From the NCBI GenBank assembly GCA_037043455.1, contig JAWPHD010000141.1, positions 434,001 through 498,000 on the forward strand: DNA of 64,000 nucleotides. Reading direction: 5' to 3'. Both the position numbers and the translations under genes were made by a program. Shown piece by piece: positions 36,901 to 42,299 of this stretch. Each line of letters opens with the position of its first letter. Position 1 is the first letter of the stretch. Source of the DNA: Cyrtodaria siliqua. Taxonomy: Eukaryota; Mollusca; Bivalvia; Adapedonta; Hiatellidae. Below the pieces are notes generated by a model. That model saw only the letters and a list, made by a program, of their open reading frames with translations, ran no database searches and was not told where the DNA came from.

Positions 36901-39900
36901 TTAAAGAAAGAACAGTCCATTATATATATGTAGCAGGTTAAGGGTTCAACAGTATTATATGTCAATCAAAATCATTCAAAATTCACAGCACGGCATCCCC
37001 TTAGTTTTCTACATAACTTGCGATTTGCAAATCGTTAATATTACTTGTTATCATAGTTCTATGCACATTGTTGTGTCATAGTAATTACTAACTGTTGATT
37101 ATACCAATAATATACTTAAGGCCAAAAGATTTGCACGGTTCATAAAATATACTTAAGGCCAAAAGATTTGCACGGTTCTTTATATTATCATATTTTTTAA
37201 ATGGTTTCAATTTTTACATTCATCATTAGCTGTCGTAATCCAAAGCAATCGCCTTAAACATTGTCACCCGGTTTTCAATACAATTGATCACTTCACGGTT
37301 CGATACGTACGATTGAAATATTAAATTGGTGTACGTTTAGAAGAAATTTTGTTATATTTTATGAACCGTGCAAATCTTTTGGCCTAAAGGATATATTAAA
37401 CATATGTTAACATAACAGAAAGATTAAAAGCTCAAAATGTTTATTTAATTATATGCAAGCAGGTTTAAAGGCAAAATGATACTGAACTAAATAATCGAGA
37501 CGCTGATTTTAATGCTTGATAAAACCTGTCAGAATTCTATGTGTCTCTTTTTATGTAGTGATACATTTTTGTGTTGCCTTTTCGAAGAAAAATGCGATAC
37601 ATAAGGATCACTTTGTCATCCGTCAGTAAGTCCGTCACCAAAACTTAACGTTGGCTATAACTTTCTCATTTCTTTTTATTTCTTCATCAATCTTTCAATA
37701 TATACTTGTCATCAGGGCTTCTAAAATTTTAAAATGCAACTCGGTCCAGGTTTTTAACTGCCGTAAGAATCGCACTTATTTTGAAAAAATCACTAAAATC
37801 GCCGTACCCCACCCACCATGTCAGCTGCACCATACATTTTTTCTGTTTAGTCATTGATATAGAGAACTATTAAAAATGTATGTTTGTATTATATTTGTAT
37901 TATTTCTAACTTACTTTATCACAATTTGTACATTTTAATGACTGACATCATGTCTTCGCTTTACTGAATGAATAATTTTCACTCAATATTAGAATTGTTG
38001 ATCATTTGAGGAATTGAACCGGAAGTTTTTAATAAACCGGGTAGGTATAAAACGCGGTCTAACACGCGCGGACTAGCGGATTATATACGATTTTACATAC
38101 ATTTGAGTAAAATCGTTTTTCATCAATTAGCTTAATTAATACCAAATGTTACGACTAACGCAAACAATTTCGGTCCGACTTAAAAAAAAACGGTGTCAGG
38201 TTTGATCACTTTCCCTAATTAATGTCATTAATATTTAGTGTGTTAAAATACATGTTTAATGCTCTTTTGAAATGTTTCGTATTGGCGAGCATCAACATAT
38301 ATGCAGTTATATAGAACGTCAGAATAATAAAAAAAAACTGCATAGGAGCCAATTTATTAGGCTAATTAATATTATACTTAAAAGTTATTGTAAAAAAAAA
38401 ATCAAACAAACAATTAACACATCTCGGTATTTTAATTTTTTTTAATGACGCAAACAAATTTTCAGTCCCAGCTTTGGCTACTTAAAAAAACAAACCGACA
38501 CAAGCAAACAGGCTAACACCTTACGACTAACGGTATATCAAAGAAATTACAGACGGTAACACTCGCTTCTGTGAACCGACAGAACGCGTGATATACTTTC
38601 ACTGATCACACATCAAAGGCATGCTAACTGGCTATAGACTCTTCCGGAAAACTCCCTACTATCGGTAATGGTTTAGTCCAAATTGACCAAATTGACCTAC
38701 TTTCGCACAGCGAGTGACAAACAATCGTGTTATGGATCAAAGAATATTGCCGCAAGGCATATTTTAGGATATCAGAAGGAGTGTGAAGGGTAATTGTAGA
38801 TTTTTTAACGACCGATAGATAAAATATCTGGGACCGATTTAAACAGAGATTTTGAAAAGAAAAACGGTCCGGAGAAACAGATTTCGGTCTGGGAACTGAT
38901 AAACCGGCGATTTTAGAAGCCCTGCTTGTCATGACATCATTGACCATACTAAAATATAAAGGTCAAGGGCACACTGAAGGTCATTGTATGGGTTAAATAC
39001 TCATTTTTTTCTTCACGTAAACTTAGTCAGGCCAGTTTGTCAAGGTCATTTATCTGGGTCCAAAAAACCTTTTTATACTGACAAAGCGCTGACAGGCGAC
39101 ACACGTGTTCCGTGGAACAGCCATCTAGTATTTTAACCAAATGCAAAATACAAAAATGTTACATACCGTTTTTATACTGAAATTGTTATTTCTCCAACCA
39201 GGCCCTGAAGGAAGGCAGGACACCGGATTTCAGTGAATATAAAGATTTCAAGTTGACATGTGAGAACGTGGGGTATCAGATGCTACAGAAGTTGGGATGG
39301 AAGGAGGGAGAGGGCTTGGGATCAGAGGGGCAGGGAATTGTGGACCCTGTTAACAAGTAAGTTGTCTCCCTCGTAATAATATCTGTGGGGAGCACATCAG
39401 GCTTTTACAAGAAGAATCTAACAGTTCAAAAAATAATTCAGTTCATTTGAACTTGCGGTATATTTTGAATGGAATTGAGCATAAAATGCTTTTAAATTAA
39501 CTCTGGTGTGTATTATAAACCTAGGATAGCATATATTACTATGTAAAATGAATGTTCTTGTAAATAAGGGGTCATTTTTAGGTTCATTCATTATGTTTAG
39601 GCGCTTAAGAATGAAAAACATCATTATTTTGCAATTTTACGTTCGACACCTAGAATAAAGTCCCTTTGTAAATGATAACTGGTATTTGATATGAAATATG
39701 GTCCATGATTACAGGGGAAATGTATCGGTGGAAGGTCGAGGAGTTGGTATTGAGCGTCCAGACGGTCTCACCAAGGATGATGATGAGTTTGATGCATACA
39801 GGAAGCGAATGATGCTGGCTTACAGATTTAGACCTAACCCATTGGTGAGTTCATGTGAAACATTCCTTACTCTTGGTCTTGCTCATATTGTGAGCAAAAC

Positions 39901-41018
39901 ATGGCAAACACAAAGTGATCAGATGATGCTCGCATACAGTTAGACCTAGCCCATTGGTGAGTTCATTTGAAACATTACTTACTCTTGGTCTTGCTTTTAT
40001 TGCAAGCAAAACATGGCAAGCACGAAGTGATCAGATGATGCTCGCATACAGATTTAGACTTAACACATTGGTGAGGTCTGAGGTCATCAGTGTTTTGTTT
40101 CTATACTTTTGGAACAAAACCCATACCATAACAATTGGCAATTTTAGCATGATATTTCATAAAATTGCGAAAAAAGACAGAAAAGCATTCATGTAATAAT
40201 TCAATCTCATTAAAATCAAATCCTAATTACGCTTTATAGGATCTGACAACACTGCCTTGGAGGTCACATCAGATCAACCTTTCATCTTATCAATATTTAT
40301 GAGAATATCAACTAAATTCAACCAATGCGATCACGTTTCATATGCACTTCAGGTGATATCCGAGTGAGCTGAACATACGAAAATCCACATAAAACACATA
40401 TATCCGGAAAAAAAGAAAAAGTCGCTGTGTGTTAATTCTGTGGTTTGCACGATAAATTCAAAAAAATGAACTAAATGCCATGTTTTACAACAAGAATATG
40501 AAGAAAATTATGGACACAGTCATTACCGAGATTATTGCTACATTAGGTTTTCTATATAGTATGCATTAATTCATCTACTCGCGAGTGTAATTTTAGTGAG
40601 GGTTACGATTTCAACCCTATGAAGTGGTACTTCTTTTTTTTTTTGTAACACTATTGAATTCTGTCAAACAATCTTGGTTTTATTCAGCAAATATTCAATA
40701 ATGGTAGATGTGTTATGTTTGTCAACGCAATTTTTTTGTGTTTTATTAGCTAATTACCGAGCGTAGACTGCTCCACAGCGTTTAACTGAAACGCGACATG
40801 CGCAGTGAAGCACAATATATACCGAACAATTTTGTAGGCTGAAAGCTGATTGGCTAATCGTAAGGTCAATCTGACATGACCCCCAATGCAGTGTCTTGGT
40901 TTCGCTCAAATTGCATGCAAAAAAAAAGCCATGTACTTCGTTTATCTAGTTAATGAACCATTGTTATTTTAAATTGTTCATTTTATTTCAGAATAATCCC
41001 AGAAGAGCATATTATTAG
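12800..41018 (+). CDS. SUGP1: SUGP1 orthologue (SURP and G-patch domain splicing factor), 17 coding exons
   Basis: Exons: 12800-12941, 21112-21313, 21730-21890, 22157-22338, 23232-23425, 26104-27707, 27975-28020, 30788-30876, 31386-31497, 31899-32014, 32850-32999, 33343-33449, 35549-35723, 36380-36477, 39202-39356, 39715-39844, 40992-41018. All introns are GT-AG, phases agree throughout, and the sum is 3690 nt (1229 aa plus stop). Known role of the family: nuclear pre-mRNA splicing factor that works with SF3B1 in branch-site choice and stimulates the helicase DHX15 through its G-patch. Approximate layout: N-terminal conserved block 70-165; Lys/Glu/Arg-rich 230-330; Gln/Pro-rich 330-730; SURP 878-932; KRKRRSRW ligand-like motif 960-967; GTWEH block near 1080; G-patch 1146-1190; tail NNPRRAYY. 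Human SUGP1 is about 645 aa with two SURP modules; only one (most like the second) is visible here. Confidence 0.93.
13124..14010. mobile_element. Element with ~90-bp terminal inverted repeats
   Basis: Both ends carry an almost identical ~90-bp inverted repeat made of GGACACAAGGGACCATGG-like units. It is flanked by CTGGAAAT at 13116-13123 and 14011-14018, a likely 8-bp target duplication. The 700-bp interior is AT-rich and non-coding. It sits in a repeat beginning CAGGGCTCTGGAAAT, just after exon 1 of SUGP1 and a threefold 'tgaccaaaaatcagggt' tandem (13067-13115). Confidence 0.65.
14011..16069. other. SUGP1 intron 1, repeat mixture
   Basis: Includes a piece of chassis family 5 at 14281-14530 (the uninterrupted counterpart of 37570-39130), a region at 14600-15794 rich in ACTAGCCC/GGGCTAGT motifs with ends CAGGGTTAGAC and (inverted) CAGGTTAGAGC that may be a decayed hAT-like element, and a tRNA-like segment at 14800-14870 (GGTAGCTCCATGGATAAGGC). 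No exon seen. Confidence 0.45.
16070..16937 (-). mobile_element. Chassis element, family 1, partial copy
   Basis: About 2.6 of the 320-bp family 1 monomers (GTAGCGACTACTCCTCTGAA repeats at 16080, 16399 and 16720), with the 5' end AAACAAGAGGTCAATGACC (minus strand) at 16937. The hairpin/microsatellite 3' end is missing. Confidence 0.72.
16938..17640. other. SUGP1 intron 1, no gene seen
   Basis: AT-rich. A 'ggggcaagtg' repeat with GGGCAAGTGGATTTT / AAAATCTACTTGCCC inverted at 17400-17490 echoes sequence near 14035-14060. No exon. Confidence 0.4.
17641..18814 (-). mobile_element. Chassis element, family 1, copy abutting the next one
   Basis: Complete ends: hairpin AGCTCGACTGATC...GATCAGCAGAGCT with the GTCCGTCCGTCC run at the left, CAAGAGGTCAATGACC (minus strand) at the right. 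The right end is fused, sharing a T run, to the hairpin end of the next element at 18812. Internal 320-bp monomers include one deletion junction near 18620. Confidence 0.75.
18812..19568 (-). mobile_element. Chassis element, family 1, second member of a head-to-tail pair
   Basis: Hairpin end (TTTTTAGCTCGACTGATCAG) at 18812, short GTCCGTCG run, about two monomers, and the CAAGAGGTCAATGACC end (minus strand) at 19568. Same orientation as its neighbour, with no spacer. Confidence 0.75.
20016..20170 (-). mobile_element. Chassis element, family 4, 3'-end fragment
   Basis: On the minus strand it ends in GTCTTTTTTTAGGCGAGAC (hairpin) plus AAAAATGAC and carries 'agtttgtgagaaaatgacat', the core of family 4 at 42705-43272. 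The rest is missing. In SUGP1 intron 1. Confidence 0.6.
20452..20706. repeat. Inverted repeat, 38-bp arms
   Basis: TTTTGTTGTAGTTATTGATA at 20452 onward is repeated inverted at 20668-20706 with one mismatch over about 38 bp, separated by ~180 bp. Probably the ends of a decayed MITE. In SUGP1 intron 1. Confidence 0.65.
21112..21313 (+). CDS. SUGP1: SUGP1 exon 2
   Basis: Acceptor TTTTACAG, donor ACC|GTAAGA. It encodes a basic/acidic helix ([19 protein letters not shown]) that corresponds to the conserved human N-terminal segment LHQEELIAQKKREIEAKM. Confidence 0.87.
21483..21605 (+). mobile_element. SINE family B tail fragment
   Basis: 'tttcccaggaataaatgggtagtctgcctccaccac' followed by 'atagcttgaaatgtgctgg' and a CAAA-rich end match the tail region of the SINEs at 36125 and 32045. 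In SUGP1 intron 2. Confidence 0.5.
21730..21890 (+). CDS. SUGP1: SUGP1 exon 3
   Basis: Acceptor ATTTCAG, donor CAAG|GTCAGA. A Pro/Ser-rich stretch leads to [14 protein letters not shown], the counterpart of the family's ANDGSFLQQFLKLQ block. Confidence 0.87.
22157..22338 (+). CDS. SUGP1: SUGP1 exon 4, ending in a repeated splice donor
   Basis: Acceptor TTTACACAG. It codes for a Ser/Lys/Asn-rich linker. Two perfect GAG|GTAAAC donors lie 15 bp apart, after 22323 and after 22338; both leave phase 0 and join exon 5 in frame, differing by five residues (VNKPE). If neither is used, reading reaches TAA at 22345. The end given here is the distal in-frame donor. Confidence 0.8.
22310..22490 (+). repeat. 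15-bp minisatellite made of splice-donor units
   Basis: About ten to twelve degenerate copies of GAGGTAAACAAACCT run from the last codons of SUGP1 exon 4 into the intron. The first copies are coding (N-K-P-E-V pattern); most copies retain GAG-GTAAAC, a near-consensus 5' splice site. Confidence 0.85.
22339..23231 (+). other. SUGP1 intron 4
   Basis: Holds the rest of the donor-like minisatellite, AT-rich sequence around 22560-22680, and a short inverted repeat pair at 23030-23170: 'atattatgtcagtaccttttactatcaagtttattaggc' reappears inverted at 23118-23163. No coding exon seen. Confidence 0.5.
23232..23425 (+). CDS. SUGP1: SUGP1 exon 5, Arg/Glu-rich
   Basis: Acceptor GATAGCAG, donor TACAG|GTATTT. 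Almost entirely charged ([18 protein letters not shown] and similar): a mixed-charge helix typical of nuclear speckle proteins. I find no counterpart in human SUGP1. The correct frame is not the longest open frame here; it was chosen by phase with exons 4 and 6. Confidence 0.82.
23575..23993. mobile_element. Foldback element related to the one at 1737-2269
   Basis: Imperfect inverted repeat: 'ttctgaaaaac..ggtgaaagaatta....atcggatgataaacaaa' at the left recurs inverted at the right. The core (catatatggcatatt, then 'aaagcaaaa..cactgcaaa') matches the centre of the 1737-2269 element, and TATGACGTCA replaces its CRE-like palindrome. The ends are eroded; no clear TTAA pair remains. It sits in SUGP1 intron 5. 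Confidence 0.55.
24173..25754 (-). mobile_element. Chassis element, family 1 (320-bp monomers), complete copy
   Basis: Read on the minus strand it begins AAACAAGAGGTCAATGACC with subterminal GCTCTACTGAT, then about 4.5 monomers of ~320 bp ('gtagcgactactcctctgaaac ... catggctgccagcggccatctttg'), then a GACGGACGACGG-type run, and ends in a hairpin built from AGCTCTGCTGATC / GATCAGTAGAGCT followed by AAAAAC. No coding capacity. Located in SUGP1 intron 5. The organisation matches non-autonomous Helentron/'pearl'-type elements of bivalves (inference). Confidence 0.75.
26104..27707 (+). CDS. SUGP1: SUGP1 exon 6, giant Gln/Pro-rich exon
   Basis: A 1604-nt exon, acceptor ATGTTCCAG, donor CTG|GTATGT. 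It opens with the rest of the charged Arg/Glu segment (to about [10 protein letters not shown]), then ~400 residues dominated by Gln, Pro, Met and Val with recurring QxQ, PPPP and 'PPTVSYSVA' motifs, and ends in a conserved-looking acidic tail with repeated psi-K-x-E sites (MIKQE, VKKE, IKQE) and YGPV repeated twice. No known domain. It is probably disordered and, by composition, like activation or condensate-forming regions. Human SUGP1 has no such insert. Confidence 0.9.
27975..28020 (+). CDS. SUGP1: SUGP1 exon 7, 46-nt micro-exon
   Basis: Acceptor TTTGTTGCAG, donor AAAAGG|GTGAGT. It encodes [16 protein letters not shown]; phases 1 in and 2 out fit both neighbours. A strong DNA inverted repeat starts 18 bp after the donor. 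Confidence 0.85.
28038..28256. repeat. Nested perfect palindrome
   Basis: A 98-bp palindrome at 28091-28188 (arms of 48 bp, essentially perfect, beginning GATACGGGAAATAATTCCCG) is flanked by partial repeats of the same arm at 28038-28090 and 28209-28256. RNA from either strand would form long hairpins. It lies just inside SUGP1 intron 7. Confidence 0.88.
28783..29105. mobile_element. TTAA-flanked MITE (piggyBac-type)
   Basis: TTAA at both ends (28783-28786, 29102-29105). Terminal inverted repeats AGGGACCCACGGCAATCTTG and AGGGACACATGGCAATCTTG differ at two positions. About 323 bp, non-coding, in SUGP1 intron 7. Internal sequence resembles a decayed relative at 36985-37540. Confidence 0.7.
29444..29788 (-). 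CDS. Candidate nested coding exon, unknown protein
   Basis: Open frame of 114 codons starting at an ATG ([10 protein letters not shown]) on the strand opposite SUGP1, in its intron 7. Its GC content and codon use look more like coding DNA than the surrounding AT-rich intron, and the residues (a charged and hydrophobic mix, with [22 protein letters not shown]) are not low complexity. Compatible with the first exon of a small gene nested in the intron, or with a decayed retrocopy. I do not recognise the family. No convincing donor or poly(A) signal was identified, and the last ~18 residues look non-coding. Confidence 0.3.
   Translation of the reverse strand: MVAKEEIYTVQFKEVALREVSVIAKLTLGHLRYRFTDVPPQSNSPPDKVFKADHPRQLRPPESRTWILFENVGMKCDPSAEQHVYCFRTSAQMDVKYKQRSFYHLVFCFIILYH
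30788..30876 (+). CDS. SUGP1: SUGP1 exon 8
   Basis: Acceptor CATCCACAG, donor GGAG|GTAAAT. It encodes [16 protein letters not shown]..., carrying two more psi-K-x-E sumoylation-type sites directly before the SURP module. Confidence 0.87.
31386..31497 (+). CDS. SUGP1: SUGP1 exon 9, first half of the SURP module
   Basis: Acceptor TTTTTCCCCCAG, donor [31 protein letters not shown]...NRGKADF fits the SURP pattern (helix 1 with hydrophobic spacing, Gly turn, then N-x-x-x-x-F). Confidence 0.9.
31899..32014 (+). CDS. SUGP1: SUGP1 exon 10, second half of the SURP module
   Basis: Acceptor CCTTATAG, donor [30 protein letters not shown] matches the SURP consensus FLY-x-x-x-S-x-x-Y-x-Y-y-x-x-K; it is closest to the second SURP of vertebrate SUGP1. 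Confidence 0.9.
32045..32240 (+). mobile_element. tRNA-derived SINE (family B), 5'-truncated
   Basis: Starts in a B-box-like GGTTTGAATCCC and continues with TACTGGTTCTACCCAGGAAA, the body of SINE family B, to an A-rich segment. In SUGP1 intron 10. Other copies: 36125-36358, a tail piece at 21483-21605, and the minus strand at 52700-52925. Confidence 0.6.
32850..32999 (+). CDS. SUGP1: SUGP1 exon 11, basic U2AF-ligand-like motif
   Basis: Acceptor TTTCACCAG, donor [23 protein letters not shown] is nearly the human SUGP1 sequence KRKRKSRWGPEED: a basic patch followed by Trp, the form of U2AF-ligand motifs and probably also a nuclear localisation signal. Confidence 0.93.
33343..33449 (+). CDS. 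SUGP1: SUGP1 exon 12
   Basis: Acceptor TCGTTTCAG, donor [29 protein letters not shown] aligns with the family's VGVTELSDAQKKQLKEQQE. Confidence 0.88.
33450..35548 (+). other. SUGP1 intron 12
   Basis: About 2.1 kb, AT-rich, with a 21-base poly-A near 34033 and A/T homopolymers around 34790-34830. Apart from the SINE at 35229-35343 I see no nameable element and no exon. Confidence 0.4.
35229..35343 (-). mobile_element. Internally deleted SINE (family A) with 12-bp target duplication
   Basis: Flanked by perfect direct repeats TATAAATAATGT (35217-35228 and 35344-35355). Read on the minus strand it has the first ~20 nt of the tRNA-like head (GGAGTGCGTGGTCCAGTGGT) joined directly to CTTAGTACTGGTTCTACCCA and the normal tail. 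About 95 nt of head and body are absent compared with the full copy at 45074-45281. Confidence 0.85.
35549..35723 (+). CDS. SUGP1: SUGP1 exon 13
   Basis: Acceptor TTGCCTACAG, donor [26 protein letters not shown], then [17 protein letters not shown] and EMEATK, match the human MQQMYDMIMQHKRA, YDSDEEVDSELGTWEHQLR and MEMDKT blocks. Confidence 0.95.
36125..36358 (+). mobile_element. tRNA-derived SINE (family B), near complete
   Basis: tRNA-like head with A box TGACTGAATGGTTAACAGC and B box GGGTTCAAATCCC, then TACTGGTTCTACCCAGGAAA, GTGGGTGGTTTGCCTCCACC and an A/CAAA-rich tail. It ends just upstream of the acceptor of SUGP1 exon 14 (36380), so it may supply part of that polypyrimidine/branch region. 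Confidence 0.75.
36380..36477 (+). CDS. SUGP1: SUGP1 exon 14
   Basis: Acceptor TATAATTACAG, donor TTCAAG|GTAATC. EWAEHL...[17 protein letters not shown] is almost identical to human SUGP1 in this block and is the strongest single identification in the gene. Confidence 0.97.
36739..36944. mobile_element. Short MITE with CCCTTAACCCGCTA ends
   Basis: CCCTTAACCCGCTA at the left and TAGCAGGTTAAGGG at the right form an imperfect terminal inverted repeat, with GATCAGCCTGC...GCATGCTGATC inside. About 206 bp in SUGP1 intron 14. No target duplication was recognised. A single TTAACCCGCTA end also occurs near 48642. Confidence 0.5.
37118..37386. mobile_element. MITE with AGGCCAAAAGATTTGCACGG ends, left end duplicated
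   Basis: About 32 bp of terminal inverted repeat (AGGCCAAAAGATTTGCACGG, then TTCATAAAATA). The left repeat occurs twice in tandem (from about 37119 and 37153). It interrupts a relative of the TTAA element at 28783-29105, whose halves are seen at about 36985-37070 and 37437-37540, so it is the younger insertion. Confidence 0.65.
37570..39130 (-). mobile_element. Chassis element, family 5, interrupted by a hAT-type element
   Basis: Minus-strand reading starts near ACTAGATGGCTGTTCCACGG with GTGTCGCC close to the end, and ends with GGCAACACAAAAATG near 37570, so the subterminal repeats GTGTCGCC and GGCAACAC are inverted with respect to each other. The middle ('caaaacttaacgttgg..tataactttctc', 'aaaggtcaagggcacactgaaggtcattg') recurs at 14281-14530. 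Lies in SUGP1 intron 14. Confidence 0.55.
37713..38924. mobile_element. Non-autonomous hAT-type transposon, 1212 bp
   Basis: Begins CAGGGCTTCTAAAAT and ends ATTTTAGAAGCCCTG (inverted repeats), flanked by the 8-bp duplication CTTGTCAT (37705-37712 and 38925-38932). An empty copy of the target is at about 14365-14378 ('atacttgtcatgacatcat'), where CTTGTCAT occurs once. An 8-bp duplication and CAGGG ends fit the hAT superfamily. No transposase seen. Confidence 0.85.
39202..39356 (+). CDS. SUGP1: SUGP1 exon 15, G-patch start
   Basis: Acceptor CTCCAACCAG, donor [29 protein letters not shown] and [13 protein letters not shown] are the G-patch core (G-Y-x-M-L-x-K-M/L-G-W and G-x-G-L-G). In the human protein the G-patch binds and activates DHX15. 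Confidence 0.97.
39715..39844 (+). CDS. SUGP1: SUGP1 exon 16
   Basis: Acceptor GATTACAG, donor [31 protein letters not shown] and [15 protein letters not shown] match the end of human SUGP1. The last ~40 bp of this exon and its donor are copied twice more just downstream. Confidence 0.97.
39805..40080 (+). repeat. Tandem triplication of the exon 16 end and its splice donor
   Basis: Three copies of a ~113-bp unit (ATGATGCT at 39809, 39923 and 40035). Each includes 'gcatacag..ttagacct..cccattg' followed by GTGAGT, GTGAGT or GTGAGG. Copy 1 is the genuine exon end; copy 2 has lost two bases of the coding part relative to copy 1 and copy 3 keeps them. Confidence 0.88.
39845..40991 (+). other. SUGP1 intron 16
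   Basis: Contains the two extra copies of the exon 16 end/donor unit, then a dispersed repeat at 40100-40205 shared with 3590-3710, and at 40580-40745 sequence shared with the TTAA element at 47251-47740 ('tcaaacaatctt..tattcaataatg'). No further exon seen. Confidence 0.5.
40992..41018 (+). CDS. SUGP1: SUGP1 exon 17 (stop codon)
   Basis: Acceptor TTTATTTCAG, then NNPRRAYY and TAG. Human SUGP1 ends NNPRRPYY, so an exon of only 27 coding bases is identified securely. Confidence 0.95.
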   Translation, partial: NNPRRAYY

Positions 41019-42195
41019 ACTGGTTTAGAGACTTATTTACAAACAGACGTTCAGACTGCTACCCGTGGGGCGGAGTGTGGTTTTTGTGAACTGTTAAATA
41101 CAAAAAATAGAGACATGTTCAAGGGCATTTATTTGTAGGAAGTTGTGTTGATATTGAAGCAAAATTCTGTCAAATTTGTTTGTCATTCGTCTGATAAATC
41201 TCTTTAGTGATATGACGTGCTGTATCTGTATAAAAAAAACTGATCATGTGATTGGACGTGCTGTGTCTGTATAAAAAACTGATCATGTGGCAGCCTGGCA
41301 GGGTAGAAGAAAAACTTACCCTTTTGTGTAAATACATGCATATATGTCAGTTTGTAATGGTGTATTGTTACAGAATCATCGCTGTGTAAATATATACTTA
41401 TATGTCTGTGTGTAACGGTATATTGTTACAGAATCATCATTGATTATGAAGAATATTTTCTTGACAACTTATTAACTGTTTTTGTTGTTCCGTCACCTTA
41501 TAGCGTATTAACAACATGTCAGTGGGACTTTCTCTAAGATAAGATAAAAAGATATAATGGTATAGCATGATGGACTTACGGCCTAACAGGATGGTCTTGA
41601 GGCTTAACAGGTTGGACTTGTGGCAGGATAGACTTGATGGATTTGTGGCATAACAGGATAGACTTATGCCATAACAGGATGGATTTGTGCCATAACAGGA
41701 TGGACTTATGCTTAACAGGATGGACTTATGCTTAACAGAATGGACTTATGGCATAACATGATGGACTTATGGCATAACAGGATGGATTTGTGCCATAACA
41801 GGATGTACTTATGCTTAACAGGATGTACTTATTGCATAACAGGATGGACTTATGCTTAACAGGATGTACTTATTGCATAACAGGATGGACTTATGGCATA
41901 ACATGATGGTCTTATGGCATAACAGGAGAGATTTCTGGCATGTCTTTGAAGTGTCCTTATCTAAGGATTATATTGTTTTAAATGCACATTATTAAATTAT
42001 AAGCATAAAGTACTATTTTGTTTTGATCGATTACATATGTCTACCATAAATGGCATCAGTTATGTATAACTGACTTATTTTTACTCTGACAGCTAATGTG
42101 GATATTAATCTAAATGCTATAGGGAATATTAAAGTGTGTGTAAAGTTTGTCAACGACCTGTTGTAATATGAAATAAAGGATTAGTCGCTATTTTC
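41019..42195 (+). other. SUGP1 3' UTR (inferred)
   Basis: Follows the stop codon. An AATAAA poly(A) signal at 42172-42177 within 'atatgaaataaaggatt' would end the transcript near 42190-42200. It contains the 18-21-bp minisatellite at 41575-41940. An earlier signal could also be used; none stands out. Confidence 0.5.
41575..41940 (+). repeat. Minisatellite of 'aacaggatggacttatggcat' units
   Basis: About 17-19 imperfect units of 18-21 bp built on CAGGATGGACTTATG(gc)TTAA or ..GGCATAA. It lies in the inferred 3' UTR of SUGP1. Confidence 0.85.
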
Positions 42196-42299
42196 TGTAC
42201 CTCAAATTTGTTGATTCGTCCTTCCGTCCGAAAAATCATGTCTCGGCCATAACTTTGAAAGAACTTTAGGGATTTCCATGAATCTGCACACAAATGTTT
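42196..42299. other. Remnant of a family 2 chassis element
   Basis: CGTCCTTCCGTCCG followed by 'cggccataactttg' looks like the microsatellite end and first monomer of a family 2 element whose continuation may be at 43993-45381, split by the inserted TIR element at 42300-43992. Confidence 0.4.
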
